A DNA stretch of 64,000 bases from Rhodococcus koreensis (lineage in GTDB: Bacteria; Actinomycetota; Actinomycetes; Mycobacteriales; Mycobacteriaceae). Below are positions 35,366 to 44,506 of this stretch, piece after piece. The position numbers and the translations under genes were made by a program. The notes beneath the pieces are model-generated. The model was given only the letters and a program-made list of their open reading frames with translations, had not been told where the DNA came from and did no database searches. Numbering within the stretch: position 1 is the stretch's first letter; every line of letters begins with the position of its first letter. Location of the stretch: positions 248,001 through 312,000 of the forward strand of contig NZ_FNSV01000005.1 in NCBI RefSeq assembly GCF_900105905.1, given 5' to 3'.

Positions 35366-36550
35366 TCAGGCGTCAGCCAGGTCCCACTCGGGGATTTCGG
35401 AGGTGAGGGTTGCTGCGCCGACCCATTTACGGGACCGCAGCACCAATCGGAGTTGGTCGACAACGCATGCGCCGATGAGGATTCCGTCGCGGGCATAGAG
35501 TGCCGCCAGGTCGTCGGTGCCGGCGGAAAGCAGGCGAACCGTGTCGTGGCCGGTGGTGTCGCCGACGATGCTGATGCGCTTGCCGAACTGATCCGACCAC
35601 ACGAAGGAGGCGGAATCGACGGTACGGTTGCCGTTGTCGACGATATTGTGGGCGACCACCCGCGCCTGCTCGGTTGCCGAGGTCCAGTGCTCGTGGCGAT
35701 GCGGCTCCCCGGCGCTGTCGCGCCAGACCGATACGTCACCCGCCGCCCACACATGGGGGCCCGCGCGTCCGGTGGAGTCGCAGAGGACTCCGGCCGGTCC
35801 GACGTCGAGTCCCGAGTTCTTCAGCCACTCGGTGTTCGGTATGGCGCCGACGCCGACGATGACGGCATCGCATGCGATCGCGGTTCCGTCGTCGAGGACG
35901 ACGCGTTCGACCCTGGAGCCGCCCTCGATGGCCGAGACGACTCGCTCGCAGATGAGGTCGACGCCATGACTGCGGGCGAGTTCCCCGAGCGTGGGCGCGA
36001 CATCCTCGCCGACGTTGCGGGAGAGTGGAATCTTCGCGAGTTCGACGACCGTGACCCGGGTGCCGCGCGTGCGCGCCGCGGAGGCAACCTCGAGTCCGAT
36101 GAATCCGCCGCCGATGATGACGACGTGTTCCGCGCTGTTGAAGGCGTCACGGATTCGTACGGCATCGTCGAAGGTCCGGAGTGTGAAGACCCCGGGCGGG
36201 GCGTCGAGGAATGGGTTCCGAGCGCGGGCCCCGGAGGCGATGACGATGTCATCGAATTGTACGGTCCCGGCATCGGTGGTGAGCAGGCGCGCATCGACAT
36301 CGAGATGTGTTGCGCTCTCCCCTAATCGCAGGTCGATAGCGTTGTCGTCGAACCAGGTGCGGGCGTGATAGGCGAGTGTGTCGATTCCGGTGTTGTCGGC
36401 GAGCACACCCTTCGACAGCGGTGGCCGGTCGTACGGCAGGTGCGGTTCGTCGCCGATAAGGGTGATGGCGCCGCCGAAGCCGTTACTCCGCAGTCCTTTC
36501 ACGACTCGAACACCGGCTAGCGCTGCGCCGACAACGGCTACGGTGCGCAT
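35366..36550 (-). CDS. FAD-dependent ferredoxin reductase (rubredoxin/ferredoxin-NAD reductase type)
   Basis: 394 residues from the ATG at 36550, which overlaps the ferredoxin stop. The first dinucleotide motif is VVGAALAGVR and the second IIGGGFIGLEVAS. YDRPPLSK and the late HVWAAGDVS bind FAD. This is the usual reductase of class I P450 and Rieske systems. It should reduce the adjacent 3Fe-4S ferredoxin with NADH. Confidence 0.92.
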   Translation of the reverse strand: MRTVAVVGAALAGVRVVKGLRSNGFGGAITLIGDEPHLPYDRPPLSKGVLADNTGIDTLAYHARTWFDDNAIDLRLGESATHLDVDARLLTTDAGTVQFDDIVIASGARARNPFLDAPPGVFTLRTFDDAVRIRDAFNSAEHVVIIGGGFIGLEVASAARTRGTRVTVVELAKIPLSRNVGEDVAPTLGELARSHGVDLICERVVSAIEGGSRVERVVLDDGTAIACDAVIVGVGAIPNTEWLKNSGLDVGPAGVLCDSTGRAGPHVWAAGDVSVWRDSAGEPHRHEHWTSATEQARVVAHNIVDNGNRTVDSASFVWSDQFGKRISIVGDTTGHDTVRLLSAGTDDLAALYARDGILIGACVVDQLRLVLRSRKWVGAATLTSEIPEWDLADA

Positions 36551-36750
36551 CAGTCTTCCTCGGTCATCGACAGCGCTGCAGCGGGGCATGAGCGTACGGC
36601 TTCCTCGACCTCGGCCACGTCGCGGTCCGCGATTCGGGTCTGCAGTAGGTCGACCTTGCCGTCGTCCGAGAGGTCGAAGACATCGGGGGACGCAACGACA
36701 CAGTTGGCATAACCCTGACATTTGTCCAGGTCAACGGAGATTTTTACCAT
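36550..36750 (-). CDS. 3Fe-4S ferredoxin
   Basis: 66 residues with three cluster cysteines, Cys11 and Cys17 in CQGYANC and Cys55 in SCPAAAL. Ala14 stands where 4Fe-4S ferredoxins have a cysteine, so a 3Fe-4S cluster is expected, as in ferredoxins that serve P450s and some Rieske oxygenases. It is 31 bases after the Rieske gene and overlaps the reductase by four bases. Confidence 0.92.
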   Translation of the reverse strand: MVKISVDLDKCQGYANCVVASPDVFDLSDDGKVDLLQTRIADRDVAEVEEAVRSCPAAALSMTEED

Positions 36751-36781
36751 CGTCCAGTCTTTCGTGCAGTGGGGAGGGTCC

Positions 36782-37891
36782 TCACAACGACAGCGCGGAG
36801 AGCGTCGTCTTCATGAATGCCTGCAGGGGGCTTTCGCTGTCGAGCATCAGACGTCCGGTCGGAATGCGCCCGGAGCGGTATCCGATCTGCTGGATGTCGG
36901 TCGCACGCTTGTCCTCGATCAGTGTCTGGTCCCACATTTCGAGCCATTCCTTGACCACGACCGGATCCGCACCCGGCTTTGCGTACATGTCGACGAATGC
37001 CCAGCACTTTTCCGGTCCAACGGGTTGCACGCTTCCGATGAATCCGACGTAGTCGTCGAGCGCGAAGAAGGACGAGGGGAACGTGAACGCGAATCGGAAG
37101 CCGCGCAGTCCGGCGGGGTCGACATTGCCGGGTAGCCACTTGATCGGCCCGTCGTGCCAGATCGTGTTGTCCCCGGATCTGACAGCGTAGTCGTCGGGGT
37201 TGGTGTGGTACGTCTTCCCGAAGCTCGACTGGTGCAGGGTCGGGCAGTGGTAGCACTCAACTGCGTTCTCGGCCCACACCTTCCAGTTGCAGGTCATGTC
37301 GTACTCGTAGCGGACCTGGAACTCGTACTCTCGGAGTTCGGCGTTGATGTCATCGGTGAATCCGCGCATGTCTGCCGTCACGGTCGCCAGCGGAGGGGCT
37401 GCCGGATCGGGATTGACGAAAACCCACTGATCCCACCGTTCGACGGCCACCGGTTCGAGCGAAATGGTCGCGCAGTCGAAGTTGGCCTCACGCTGCGAGC
37501 GGGGCGCGGTCTTGAGTTTTCCGTCGAGGCCGTAGGTCCAGCCGTGATACGGGCACTGCAACAGTGGCTTGCTTCCATTCTCCTCCGCGATCGAGTGCAG
37601 GCGATGCCGACACACGTTCACGAAACCCCGTAGCTCGCCGTCTTTTCCGTGCGTGACGATGATGGGTGTGGATCCGGCCTTGGTGACCGCGTAGTCACCA
37701 GGCTTGGCAACCGCGGACTCGTGGCATGCGTACTGCCAGGACTTGGCGAAGATCTTCTCCTGTTCGAGCGCGTATACCTCCGGCGCGTAATAGAACTCCG
37801 CCGGCAGCGTCGCCCCCTCGTCGAGGCCGGCGAGGATCTCCTTTTCCGTCGGCAGTGCGTACCGCTTCCGCACGTCAGCCATCTGCAGCAT
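36782..37891 (-). CDS. Rieske non-heme iron oxygenase, alpha subunit
   Basis: 369 residues. The Rieske cluster ligands are Cys94-x-His96 and Cys113-x2-His116 (CRHRLH, CPYHGWTYG). The mononuclear iron histidines are His215 and His220 (ECYHCPTLH). No beta-subunit gene is present, as in the choline/betaine/carnitine type of oxygenase, and the ENAVECYH context also resembles that group. With an amine-type permease in the operon, oxidative N-dealkylation or hydroxylation of an amine is a fair guess. The ATG is at 37891; an internal ATG at 37882 is possible. Confidence 0.92.
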   Translation of the reverse strand: MLQMADVRKRYALPTEKEILAGLDEGATLPAEFYYAPEVYALEQEKIFAKSWQYACHESAVAKPGDYAVTKAGSTPIIVTHGKDGELRGFVNVCRHRLHSIAEENGSKPLLQCPYHGWTYGLDGKLKTAPRSQREANFDCATISLEPVAVERWDQWVFVNPDPAAPPLATVTADMRGFTDDINAELREYEFQVRYEYDMTCNWKVWAENAVECYHCPTLHQSSFGKTYHTNPDDYAVRSGDNTIWHDGPIKWLPGNVDPAGLRGFRFAFTFPSSFFALDDYVGFIGSVQPVGPEKCWAFVDMYAKPGADPVVVKEWLEMWDQTLIEDKRATDIQQIGYRSGRIPTGRLMLDSESPLQAFMKTTLSALSL

Positions 37892-37947
37892 TGGATCCCG
37901 TTCCCTTCAACTGACTCGAATCCTCATGTAACCCCGATCACACGAGC

Positions 37948-38010
37948 TTGCGTAACAGCATGTGTTACCGATTACGCAAAGTCAAGTACAGATGGATGAT
38001 CATTACGCAA
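37948..38010. promoter_or_regulatory. Lrp-type boxes upstream of the Rieske operon
   Basis: TTGCGTAA (37948-37955) and TTACGCAA (37972-37979) form a perfect inverted repeat with a 16-base spacer, 57-88 bases before the start codon. A third TTACGCAA is at 38003-38010. Related boxes lie upstream of the lrp gene. The spacing suits a multimeric Lrp/AsnC protein. Confidence 0.6.
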
Positions 38011-39037
38011 ACAGCAATTTTGCAGAGTCTCGTTGGCGGTCCACCCCAGCGAGACGGAGGCCGCCGACAGCAGGCCAGGCATCGAAGCGCATTCCTCACC
38101 GGTGATGCACGACCCGTGCTGCAGCGAGCGCGGTCAGCCGGGCGGTGCGACACGTTGAGCGGACGCAGTCACAGCGACAAGAGTTGGTACACAATGCAAG
38201 TAGCGTGCTCGGAGATCCCGAGGTCGGCTCGGCAGCCTCGGTCCGACGCGACCAGCCGCCGCTTCCTCCACGAGACCGCTCGGACCATCAGCCTGCGCGC
38301 AGTACTGCAATGACTCGAACGCACCGCAGTGCAGTGCAGTGCAGTGCAGTGCAGTGGAATCCTCCGCGACAGGTAGCGTTCCCATGTGGGCAGGGTTTCG
38401 AGACCTGAGTCGCGGCGAGGGTATGCCGGCTGCGGGGAGGATCCGGTTCACACGCCGTGCGACGCAATCGATTATCCGCTGGCGCATGAACTGCTGCACT
38501 CGGCTGGGCGATACCGCCAGAGGCGAGTCCGGTACGGCCGCGGGATCACCTTGACGTTTGTGTCGACGTCAGACGTGACCGACCATTCGGCGGCGACGGT
38601 GACCGTGAACGCATCAACTCGAGTTGGCCGTGGCGTTCGGCGCGTAACGGGATGGCATGGGAACGCCCGCTGACGTTGAGGTGCTTCAGGGACCGAATTC
38701 ATCGCAGATTGCGACTATGGGCACATCAGCTGCGCATCGCAGCTCAAACAACCCCCAACGGCCGGAACGCTCGCCTTCACTATCCACCCCAACAGAGCAT
38801 CGCTCGCTGATCTGGGCATCACCCCCGGTGGAGCCGGAAGTTGCCAACATTCTCATCGAGCTACCCGACGGCGTGCAGAGAGGTATCGAGCAATACCGGA
38901 CGATGCCGCCCAGTGGCTGCGAATCCCCTCCGAAGGCCTTCAAGTCGCGACATCCAAGGTCGGAGGCGTCACTTCGAAGGCTCAGATACTGAGGTTCTGC
39001 GTCACCGGGACCGTATGCGGAGCGTCCACGGTGTGGG
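38011..39037. other. Gene-free stretch between operon promoter and lrp
   Basis: About 1 kb without a convincing gene. It contains the GCAGT array at 38326. Short frames on both strands have no ribosome sites or relatives. Confidence 0.5.
38326..38355. repeat. Pentanucleotide microsatellite (GCAGT)6
   Basis: Six perfect GCAGT units in a row, followed by G. It does not interrupt a recognised gene. Confidence 0.9.
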
Positions 39038-39535
39038 TCAGGCGGGCGAGTATTCGTAGGAGACCTTGTGCATCTTCAGTTCCATGAAGGTCTCGTACTC
39101 CCGGACGCCGCCGATGTCGGGGAGGCGTTGGTGCAGTAGTTCGTGCAGGTGGTCGTTGTCACGGCACACGAGCTGGACGTAGATGTCGGCGCGGCCGATG
39201 CAGGAGGACACGTAGGTGGCCTCCCGCCAGCCTGTGAGCGCCTCGACCACATGATCCTGCTGGCCGGGTTCGACCCGGAGCAGCAAAAACGCCAACACCC
39301 GGTAACCCAGCCGGAAGGGATCGGCGATCGCGACCACATTCAGCACACCCGAGTCCTGCATCCGGCCCAGCCTGATCCGAATCGTACCCTCGGAGACACC
39401 GAGCTCCCGTGCGATCTGCCGGTACGGCACCCGGCCGTCCTCCTGCAGCATCCGCAGAATCCCGCGGTCGACATCGTCGAGCCCCTCCGGCCCCTGCAGC
39501 ACGGGCGAGGACTCCTCATTACCGGTGACCGTCAT
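39038..39535 (-). CDS. Lrp/AsnC-family transcriptional regulator
   Basis: 165 residues from the ATG at 39535, which has GAGGTG eight bases upstream; the longer frame begins with a TTG inside the promoter boxes. The AsnC-type helix-turn-helix (VDRGILRMLQEDGRVPYRQI, LGVSEGTIRIRLGRM) is followed by the RAM ligand domain (VLAFLLLRVEP, ATYVSSCIGRADIYVQLV). It probably controls the Rieske operon, which starts 1.1 kb away on the same strand, and itself. Confidence 0.9.
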   Translation of the reverse strand: MTVTGNEESSPVLQGPEGLDDVDRGILRMLQEDGRVPYRQIARELGVSEGTIRIRLGRMQDSGVLNVVAIADPFRLGYRVLAFLLLRVEPGQQDHVVEALTGWREATYVSSCIGRADIYVQLVCRDNDHLHELLHQRLPDIGGVREYETFMELKMHKVSYEYSPA

Positions 39536-39560
39536 TTTGCGCACCTCATGAGTGTATTCG

Positions 39561-39685
39561 CTACGCATACCGGAGTGGGTGATCCACACCCATCTTCCCG
39601 AGCTCGCACACAGATGAAGCATTGCGTAGCTAGAGGGCGGCACTCCTGCGCAGTGTTGGTCACATTCGGCACTAGCGTTGCGCAA
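39561..39685. promoter_or_regulatory. lrp promoter region with Lrp-like boxes
   Basis: CTACGCAT (39561), ATTGCGTAG (39621) and the palindrome TTGCGCAA (39678-39685) resemble the TTGCGTAA/TTACGCAA boxes before the Rieske gene. Autoregulation is likely. Confidence 0.5.
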
Positions 39686-39800
39686 TCATGACTAGTGCGC
39701 GACAATCGAACGCGCCAACGTTGCTCATCAGATGCCTTCACCTACGCGGCAGCAGGTGCAGGTGCGTGCGGGTCAGAGTCGAAGTGCACGCGCAGTCGCG

Positions 39801-40154
39801 TCAGTGCGCATCTTGATACGCCTGCTCGACCTCGGCTGGAATGCGTCCGCGTGAGGAGATTTCGTAGCCCCGTTCGGCCACCCAAGTGCGGATTTCCTTG
39901 ACGTCCCGCGTCGCCGCGTCGCCGCGCCGGAGCCTTCGGGGCTGCCGGACAATCCGATCGGCGTTTGCGGACACCGACCCGGATGGCGTGTTCGAGAAAA
40001 ATCCGATCGTCTTGTGAAACTTGCTGGCATGCTTGTCTTTCAGATCGATTTCGTAGTTCACCCCGTTGACGGAGAAGGTGATGTTTGCCCCGTCCTCGCC
40101 GAAGATGGTTCCGTCGATGTCGTCGACGAGTTCGACAACTACCTTGCGCGCCAC
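39801..40154 (-). CDS. lsr2: Lsr2-family nucleoid-associated protein (1)
   Basis: 117 residues from a GTG at 40154. The N-terminal dimerisation part is KVVVELVDDIDGT followed by ITFSVNGVNYEIDL. The C-terminal DNA-binding part carries the RGR clamp (VAERGYEISSRGRIPAEV) that inserts into the AT minor groove. Lsr2 coats and silences foreign AT-rich DNA. The middle linker is longer and more basic than in chromosomal Lsr2. It lies at the edge of a horizontally assembled region with two more Lsr2-domain genes at 54547 and 59313. Confidence 0.9.
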   Translation of the reverse strand: MARKVVVELVDDIDGTIFGEDGANITFSVNGVNYEIDLKDKHASKFHKTIGFFSNTPSGSVSANADRIVRQPRRLRRGDAATRDVKEIRTWVAERGYEISSRGRIPAEVEQAYQDAH

Positions 40155-40243
40155 AGTTCCCCGATCTCTCACGTCTTTTGTCGTCAGCAGGCAGAACCTG
40201 CTGGCGGGGACAGCCGATCGGGGGGACCGACCCAGGGGACGTG

Positions 40244-40618
40244 TCACTTCCGCAGGTCACTTGCCGGTTGGACGGGGCGAGAGCAGCCGGGTCTAGTCCT
40301 TTCGGGTGTGCACCGGGTGTTCGCCGCGTTCGGGGCGGCGTACCCCAGGATCGGACACAGTGCGATGGAAGGCAGGAAGGTGGGGACCTCCGGCCCCAGG
40401 CGTACACGTTGGCTGGAAGTCCGAAAGATCCAGCACACCAGTTCCAATTGGTGGGTGTCCACCGATCCGGGTGCGCAGGTCGACATGGCACCGACCGCGA
40501 CGAACTGTATGTCGCACCCGTCCGGAGCAGTCGGTGCGGCGTGTGCGGGCGCCGTGGTCCGGGACAGTGCGGCAGCTGCCGTGGACGCGACGAGGGCGAG
40601 ACGCAGAAACCGAGACAA
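40244..40618 (-). CDS. Small secreted cysteine-containing protein
   Basis: 124 residues with a clear signal peptide: an Arg at position 3, a hydrophobic stretch LRLALVASTAAAAL, and a cleavage site after APAHA. The mature part has six cysteines and no other membrane segment. ATG at 40618. Function not recognised; disulfide-bonded and extracellular by inference. Confidence 0.65.
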   Translation of the reverse strand: MSRFLRLALVASTAAAALSRTTAPAHAAPTAPDGCDIQFVAVGAMSTCAPGSVDTHQLELVCWIFRTSSQRVRLGPEVPTFLPSIALCPILGYAAPNAANTRCTPERTRPGCSRPVQPASDLRK

Positions 40619-40662
40619 GGGTCCTCCGGTGGTGTGGGCGACCCACGTACAATTCTCGCGGG

Positions 40663-42342
40663 TCAGGTGTCGCTGCCGCGGTCTGTCCGACGAGTTTTCT
40701 CGCGGCGGGCATGTTTGGCCAGTAGGTGTTTTCGGCTGGTCGGGGCGCGGAACATCTCGTCGAGCATCCGGTTGTCGATGTTGTGATGGAAGCGGAGGAT
40801 GCGTTTGGCCGCGAGATACACCAGTTCCTGGCGGTCCGAGCCGAGCCGGTCGGCGAGGGCGTCGAGGTGGACGAGGAGTTCGTCGTCGAGGGCGACGTCG
40901 ACCCGGGCCGTTCGCGGTGCGGGACGCAGGTCGTGCACCGGCGCAACGGTCTCCAGGTCGCCCGCGAGGTCCCCGGGGTCGTCGAGGAGCCGGCGCACCG
41001 CGACACGCACCAACGCCGACGCCAACCGGGTGCCGTGCCGGTCGGCGAGCCGCTCGATGCCGCGGCGGGCGGAGGGGCGGAGCGACACCTTGAACTTCTC
41101 GTCGAGCCTCGATGCGCCGGCCTCGTCGATCAGCGCCGGCCGAAAGTCGCCGGGGGCGGTGAGGAAGCGGTGCACCGCGACCGCGACCAGGTCCCGCGGC
41201 GACGCCTCGTATCGGGCGGCGAGGGCGGCGAAGCGGGCCGCCGTCGGCGAGTCCAGTCTCAGGGTGACCGGGTCGTGCGGCAGCGCCCGGGCCGCGGCGG
41301 CGACCCGGCGGGCCTGCGCGAGATCGCCATCGGCGTGGGGGGACCCGATGAGTCGGCGAATCCCGACGCGGAGCAGCGCGGAGAGCCGGCGGGGACCGTA
41401 CTCGTCCGCCAGCTCCTCCAGGCGGCGTTTGGTGTCCTCGTCGAACCGGAAGACATGCCGTTTCCCGAACGGGTTCCCCTGCGGGCTCGGTGCCTTGCGG
41501 ACGGCGGACGCGGCGGTGGTCTGGTCAACTGTCTGCCGGCGGCGGGTGTCGCGGGCGATCAGCAGGTCCCGGTTGGCGTCCCCGCGGTAGATCTCCTCGG
41601 TCACCGCCTTCTCGAGGTCCCGCGGGTTCGCCAGCAGCTGGCGGGCGGCCAGGCGCATCAGTTCGGCGCGGTTCGAGTCGAGCCGTTCGGCGAGGGCGTC
41701 GAGTTGATCGCGCAGGTCGTCGTCGAAGTGCACGTTCGTACGCGGGCCGAGGGTCTCCGGTTTCAGGTCGCGGGCGGCCCCGATCGTGCCCAGGTCGGCG
41801 GCGAGATCGCCCGGATCGTCGAGGAGACGGCGCACCGCCACCCGGATCGCCGCGGCGGTAAGGGCGTCGCCGTTGCGGCCGATGAGCCGGTCGAGTCGGT
41901 CAAGGGTGGAGCGGTTGAGGTACACGCGAGTGCTGGACGTGAGATCGGTGCGAGCGTCTTCACGGAGCACCGGGTGCCGGAACCGTCCCGCCGCGGCGAG
42001 GAAGCGGTGCAGAGCGACACGGACGATCGCGCTTCGGTCGGTGTGAAACTCGTGAGCGAGTTCATTGAGGCGTGTGCCGGTGGCGGGGTCGAGGTCGAGA
42101 GGTCGCTCCGCCCACGGGATGCGGCGGGCGTCAGCGGACGCCCGGCGGGCCTGGGTCAGGGCCTGCGGCACCCGGTCGGGGTCGGCGAGAAGTCGCCGGG
42201 CGGCCACCCGCACCAGTGCCCCGAAGCGGCGGGGCCCGATGCCGGCGGCGTACTCCTCGAGGCGTTGTTTGGTGGTCGTATCGAACCGGAGCGGGATCGG
42301 CTCCCCCACCGGTATGCGGCCCATGTTCGTCTCGCTCATCAC
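40663..42342 (-). CDS. Protein of eight tandem ribbon-helix-helix-like repeats
   Basis: 559 residues made of eight similar units of about 40 residues, at about 16-55, 80-118, 138-178, 202-241, 296-335, 358-397, 416-456 and 479-516. Each has a short strand (PLRFD, HVFRFD, VTLRLD), a helix with the LEELAxxxGPRR pattern, and a second helix ending RVAxRRLLxDP. Units 1-4 and 5-8 pair up at an offset near 280, so a four-repeat block was duplicated. The order strand-helix-helix is that of MetJ/Arc or Omega/ParG folds, which normally pair as dimers to bind DNA. Eight in a chain could give four pseudo-dimers. No name is known to me. Confidence 0.75.
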   Translation of the reverse strand: MMSETNMGRIPVGEPIPLRFDTTTKQRLEEYAAGIGPRRFGALVRVAARRLLADPDRVPQALTQARRASADARRIPWAERPLDLDPATGTRLNELAHEFHTDRSAIVRVALHRFLAAAGRFRHPVLREDARTDLTSSTRVYLNRSTLDRLDRLIGRNGDALTAAAIRVAVRRLLDDPGDLAADLGTIGAARDLKPETLGPRTNVHFDDDLRDQLDALAERLDSNRAELMRLAARQLLANPRDLEKAVTEEIYRGDANRDLLIARDTRRRQTVDQTTAASAVRKAPSPQGNPFGKRHVFRFDEDTKRRLEELADEYGPRRLSALLRVGIRRLIGSPHADGDLAQARRVAAAARALPHDPVTLRLDSPTAARFAALAARYEASPRDLVAVAVHRFLTAPGDFRPALIDEAGASRLDEKFKVSLRPSARRGIERLADRHGTRLASALVRVAVRRLLDDPGDLAGDLETVAPVHDLRPAPRTARVDVALDDELLVHLDALADRLGSDRQELVYLAAKRILRFHHNIDNRMLDEMFRAPTSRKHLLAKHARREKTRRTDRGSDT

Positions 42343-42669
42343 CGGTCATTGTTCCGGTACTGGCGGGGACGTCGATTCGCACCCCACGGCATTGACCGCG
42401 CTGCGCGCTGCCGCGGTCATCGTGAGCCGGGTGGGCCTGTCGCTGCGAGGTGTAGTGCCCCGGTATCCGAGGGAGTGGATCTTCGGTGCGGCGCTGGGCG
42501 TCTGATCGATCGCGCGGCGCCGCTCAAGACGGCTGGCCGTTGGTTGTGCGGCGACAATGGGCAGAGCATGGTGCCCGATACACTTCTCGTCACTCAGTCA
42601 TCGTGCGCCGCAGATTGCCTGCGGGGTAATTGATTTCGAATCGGTCCGGGGCTGACCGATGTCAGGGGG
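42343..42669. other. Intergenic stretch
   Basis: No gene or clear signal seen. It separates the repeat-protein gene from the nuclease gene. Confidence 0.5.
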
Positions 42670-43740
42670 TCACTGATCGGTGTCGGCGCGTGCGGTCGGG
42701 GTCTCCGCCAGGTGGGTGAGGGTCTCCCCCACTGCGGAGGCGAGTTCATCGTCGGTGGGGACGAGTTCCCTCACCGGTGCCGGCAGGGTGTCGTAGGTGT
42801 AGTCGGCGACCGCCAACGGTGCGGTGGTCCCGGCCAGGGAGTAGCGGACGACGTTGTCGTTCCGTCCGGCGCACAGCAGGATCCCGATGGTCGGTGCGTG
42901 CTTGTTGTGGTCGCGCAGGTTGTCGTCGATCCAGGACACGTAGAAGCCGAGCTTGCCGACGTACTCGGGTTCGAACCGGCCGACCTTCAGCTCGACCACG
43001 ACGAAGCGGGCCTGGATCCAGTTGAAGAACAGCAGGTCGATGTAGAAGTCGTCACCGTCGACGTCGAAGTGGTACTGCCGGCCGACGAACGCGAAGCCGT
43101 GCCCGAGTTCGAGCAGCAACCGCTCCAACCGGGCCATCAGCGCCGCCTCGAGCTCACGCTCGGCGACCCTATCGGTCAGGTCCAGGAAGTCGAAGACGTA
43201 CGGGTCGCGGACCAGTTGCTGCGCCAGGTCGGAGTCACCGGTGGGCAGGTGGTCGGTGAAGTTCGAGGGTGCTGCCCCGATCCGCTGGTCGAGTCGGTTC
43301 CGGATCTGATGGGTGAGGACGTTGCGGGACCAGCCCCGCTCGAACGCGGCGGCGGCGTACCAGTCGCGGGAGTCCTGGTCGTCGAGGCGGTCGATCAGCA
43401 CGGTCACGTGCCCCCACGGGATTTGTCCAACAGCTTGTTGGACGAATGCGCTCCGGGGCCATGCCGAGGCGATTTTCCGCATGTAGTGCAGGTTGCTGCG
43501 GGAGAATCCGCGCATCTCGGGGAACTCCGTACGCAGGTCGGCGGCGAGTCGGTCGATGATCTTGCTTCCCCACCCCTCGGCGGCCTGGCGGTCCAGGATG
43601 GCGCGGCCGAGGTCCCAGTACAGCAGCAGCAACTCGGTGTTGACCACCCGGGTGGCGCGGATCCGGGCTTGGCGGACCTGGGTTTTGAGGTGGTCGAGGA
43701 AGTCGCGGTAGTCGTCGGGCAGCAGTGGAGAATCGCTCAC
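42670..43740 (-). CDS. DUF1016/YhcG-family PD-(D/E)XK nuclease-domain protein
   Basis: 356 residues from a GTG at 43740 with GGGAGGATG upstream; the frame open to 44340 belongs to other genes. The N-terminal DUF1016 part (LLLYWDLGRAILDRQ, MRGFSRSNLHYMRKI) is followed by the nuclease core with FYIDLLFFN and VVVELKVGRFEPEYVGKL, which supplies Asp and Glu-x-Lys. YhcG proteins are found near restriction and transposon systems and are thought to act in DNA uptake control or defence. It is alone here. Confidence 0.88.
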   Translation of the reverse strand: MSDSPLLPDDYRDFLDHLKTQVRQARIRATRVVNTELLLLYWDLGRAILDRQAAEGWGSKIIDRLAADLRTEFPEMRGFSRSNLHYMRKIASAWPRSAFVQQAVGQIPWGHVTVLIDRLDDQDSRDWYAAAAFERGWSRNVLTHQIRNRLDQRIGAAPSNFTDHLPTGDSDLAQQLVRDPYVFDFLDLTDRVAERELEAALMARLERLLLELGHGFAFVGRQYHFDVDGDDFYIDLLFFNWIQARFVVVELKVGRFEPEYVGKLGFYVSWIDDNLRDHNKHAPTIGILLCAGRNDNVVRYSLAGTTAPLAVADYTYDTLPAPVRELVPTDDELASAVGETLTHLAETPTARADTDQ

Positions 43741-43823
43741 CCGCCCATCCTCCCGTACGCCGGGGACACGACCGCGGGGGCGCATTCGATCCGGACCCAT
43801 ACGAGAGGCTCCCCCAGGCGGCT

Positions 43824-44366
43824 TTACGGGTCGATCGCGGGGGTGAGGAGTGTGGCCAGTTGTTTGCGGGCGCGGTGGATCCGGGTTTTCACGGTCGCGA
43901 CGGTGACGCCTTGGTGTTCGGCGATGTCGGCGTAGGGCAGGGAGGCGAATTCGGCAAGCACGATGGCGACGCGGAAGTCTTCGGGGAGTTGGGCCAGGGC
44001 GCGGCGGACCGCGTCGACGGTGGTGATCTGCTCGTCGAATCGGGGGGCGGGGTCTTCGAGCACGATGCCGTAGTCGCCGTCGGTGTCGTCGAGGCTGTCG
44101 GTGTTCTTGCGGCGTCGGACAACGGCGAGGGCGGCGTTGGCGGCGATGCGGTGCAGCCAGGTGTTGAAGCGGGCGTCGCCGCGGAACTTGGGGAGGTTCT
44201 GCCAGGCGGCGGTGAGGGTGTCCTGCAGGGCGTCTTCGGCGTCGTGGGTGTTGCCGGTGATCTGCAGGCACACGTGCCAGGCGTTGGTGCGGTAGCGGCC
44301 GACGAGTTCGGCGAAGGCGTGGTGATCGCCGGCGCGGCACGCGGCGATCAGGTCCGCGTCGTCCAT
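43824..44366 (-). CDS. ECF-type RNA polymerase sigma factor
   Basis: 180 residues from the ATG at 44366. Region 2 is DLIAACRAGDHHAFAELVGR followed by DAEDALQDTLTAAWQNL; region 4 is LPEDFRVAIVLAEF and YADIAEHQGVTVATVKTRI. No anti-sigma gene follows. It is the last gene of the Hsp70/dynamin locus. Four promoters in that locus share a GGGAACCTT -35-like element, so this factor is their likely reader. Confidence 0.92.
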   Translation of the reverse strand: MDDADLIAACRAGDHHAFAELVGRYRTNAWHVCLQITGNTHDAEDALQDTLTAAWQNLPKFRGDARFNTWLHRIAANAALAVVRRRKNTDSLDDTDGDYGIVLEDPAPRFDEQITTVDAVRRALAQLPEDFRVAIVLAEFASLPYADIAEHQGVTVATVKTRIHRARKQLATLLTPAIDP

Positions 44367-44506
44367 GTCTGGTCCCCCCGTGCCGTGATCACTGTCGTTG
44401 CCGCCCCCGGGCGCCGAGGGAATCGTACCCGCCGTCACATACAGCCGCCCGAGCCAGGAATGCGGTCCCAGACCGGGACCCGGGGTGGTGGGGGCGTGCT
44501 GGTTGG

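Noticed and set aside
38326..38355. GCAGT array as a CRISPR or plasmid iteron
   Set aside because: Units are five bases with no spacers and there are no adjacent replication genes.
40726..42633. Plus-strand frame of 635 codons
   Set aside because: Antisense to the eight-repeat protein. The minus strand has periodic, meaningful repeats, whereas this frame is Gly/Val/Arg noise.
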